This document shows positions 6,438 through 7,216 of a DNA stretch of 7,216 bases, piece after piece. Position numbers and translations under genes: made by a program. Under the pieces are notes generated by a model. It was not told where the DNA came from. It was given only the letters and a program-made list of their open reading frames with translations, and searched no databases. How positions within the stretch are numbered: the stretch's first letter is position 1; each line of letters begins with the position of its first letter. Source of the DNA: Kangiellaceae bacterium (lineage in GTDB: Bacteria > Pseudomonadota > Gammaproteobacteria > Enterobacterales > Kangiellaceae). The stretch is taken from contig JASBTO010000053.1 of NCBI GenBank assembly GCA_030148365.1, positions 1 through 7,216 of the forward strand, given 5' to 3'.

Positions 6438-6939
6438 GGTCAAGAAGCCCTGGCACCAGAGCGGCCTGTTCTGGCTCTGGGTGACCCTGCTGGTACTGAT
6501 CCTTGATCAGTGGACCAAAGTACTCGCCAGCCAGCATCTGGCACAGGGAGAAATCATCGAGATTTTTTCCTGGTTTGATCTGCGCCTGGCCCACAATTTC
6601 GGCGCTGCCTTCAGCTTCCTGAGCGACGCCGGTGGCTGGCAGCGCTGGTTCTTTACCATCGTCGCCATTCTGATCAGTGGCGCCATTCTTTACTGGCTCA
6701 GAAGTCTGCCGCGCAGCGCCCGCTTTGAAGGCATTGCCTTTGCGCTGGTCTTGAGCGGGGCTCTCGGCAATGTGTATGATCGGATCATGCTGGGCTACGT
6801 CATCGATTTTATTGACTGGCACGCGGCGGGCTATCACTGGCCGGCGTTCAATATTGCCGATGCCGCGATAACCCTGGGCGTCGTCATGTTGCTGATTGAG
6901 AGCTTTACCGGCAAAAGCCAGGTGGCCGAGCATGACTGA
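6427..6939 (+). CDS. lspA: Lipoprotein signal peptidase (signal peptidase II)
   Basis: LspA is an inner-membrane aspartyl protease that removes the signal peptide from diacylglyceryl-modified prolipoproteins. The product is 170 residues (E. coli 164), with four hydrophobic segments at roughly 14-34, 72-91, 101-117 and 140-157. The signature regions are all present: LDQWTK at 26-31, HNFGAAFSFL at 56-65, GALGNVYDR with catalytic D118, and FNIADAAI with catalytic D145. The ATG at 6427 is preferred. GAGG at 6417-6420 lies six bases upstream, and the N-terminus has the right length before the first helix. An ATG at 6400 in the same frame would add nine residues lacking family support. It overlaps ileS by 11 bases and fkpB by 8. 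The linkage of ileS, lspA and fkpB is widely conserved in gammaproteobacteria. Confidence 0.97.
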   Translation: MSPEVKKPWHQSGLFWLWVTLLVLILDQWTKVLASQHLAQGEIIEIFSWFDLRLAHNFGAAFSFLSDAGGWQRWFFTIVAILISGAILYWLRSLPRSARFEGIAFALVLSGALGNVYDRIMLGYVIDFIDWHAAGYHWPAFNIADAAITLGVVMLLIESFTGKSQVAEHD

Positions 6940-7216
6940 AGTAGTCGCAGCGGGCAGTCGGGTCCTCGCCCATTTCACCGTGCATCTGGAGGACGGCTCC
7001 GTCGCGGACTCCAGCAAGGTGCTCGGCAAACCGGCCTGGTTCGTATTGGGCGACGGCTCTCTGGCACCGGAACTCGAAACCGCGTTGCTGGGACTCGGCA
7101 ACAAGGACAGCGTCAAGGTATCCCTGCCGGGTCACAAGGTATTCGGCGAGTACAATCCGGACAACCTGCATTTCATGGACGTCAGCGACTTTCCCCGGGA
7201 TGTGGAATTGAAAGTG
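6932..7216 (+). CDS. fkpB: FKBP-type peptidyl-prolyl cis-trans isomerase, SlyD/SlpA-like (3' end outside window)
   Basis: The frame opens at the ATG at 6932 and stays open for 95 codons to the window end. Compared with E. coli FkpB (SlpA, 149 residues), about two thirds of the gene is present. The N-terminus reads VLAHFTVHLEDGSVADSS, followed by GKPAWFVLGDGSL and LETALLGLGNKDSVKVSLP. These match the FKBP half of SlpA (VHFTLKLDDGTTAEST, GKPALFRLGD, LEQHLLGLKVGDK). FGEYNPDNLHFMDVSDFP marks the entry to the insert-in-flap chaperone domain. The protein is thought to act as a cytoplasmic folding helper, but its precise substrate is not clear. AGGTGG at 6920-6925 is a good ribosome site six bases upstream. 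The start overlaps the end of lspA by 8 bases. In relatives ispH commonly follows, but this cannot be seen here. Confidence 0.93.
   Translation, partial: MTEVVAAGSRVLAHFTVHLEDGSVADSSKVLGKPAWFVLGDGSLAPELETALLGLGNKDSVKVSLPGHKVFGEYNPDNLHFMDVSDFPRDVELKV

Noticed and set aside
5523..6443. A 306-codon open frame on the minus strand opposite ileS
   Set aside because: No recognisable family and no ribosome site or promoter seen. It lies opposite strongly conserved IleS sequence, so it is explained by codon bias.
1..7216. Search for an undescribed system, mobile element, CRISPR array, tRNA or riboswitch
   Set aside because: Coding genes cover almost the whole window and all match well-known core families. 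The gaps are 72, 210 and 84 bases long and hold only the terminator, promoter and hairpin features listed.

Overview
This window is a stretch of ordinary chromosome from a gammaproteobacterium with moderately high G+C. Protein similarity recognised by eye and the gene order rpsT / murJ / ribF-ileS-lspA-fkpB point to the broad Pseudomonas/Marinobacter/Halomonas-like part of that class. The genus cannot be fixed from the sequence alone. Every gene recognised is a conserved core gene. There is no sign of a mobile element, CRISPR array, toxin system, tRNA or rRNA gene, or a new multi-gene system.

Layout. Bases 1-517 hold the 3' part of the ribosome-assembly GTPase gene obgE (cgtA), reading rightward. 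It runs head-on into rpsT (ribosomal protein S20, minus strand, 590-850). The two genes share a compact symmetrical terminator at 539-568. S20 appears to start at a TTG codon with a good Shine-Dalgarno site, and a convincing sigma-70-type promoter lies just upstream on the minus strand. The 851-1060 gap separates rpsT from the divergently transcribed murJ (lipid II flippase, 1061-2596).

An 84-base gap after murJ carries a perfect TATAAT inside an inverted repeat and is the probable promoter region of the next cluster. That cluster is ribF (FMN/FAD synthesis), ileS (isoleucyl-tRNA synthetase), lspA (lipoprotein signal peptidase) and fkpB (FKBP-type prolyl isomerase, cut by the window end). Its genes overlap one another by 14, 11 and 8 bases, so it is almost certainly one translationally coupled operon. 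In related bacteria ispH usually follows fkpB, but it would lie outside this window.

The genes serve ribosome maturation and translation (obgE, rpsT, ileS), cofactor supply (ribF) and the cell envelope (murJ, lspA). The points worth a second look are regulatory or evolutionary details: the TTG start and promoter of rpsT, the promoter-in-palindrome before ribF, the lost cysteine pair in IleS, and the direct obgE-rpsT junction without proB.
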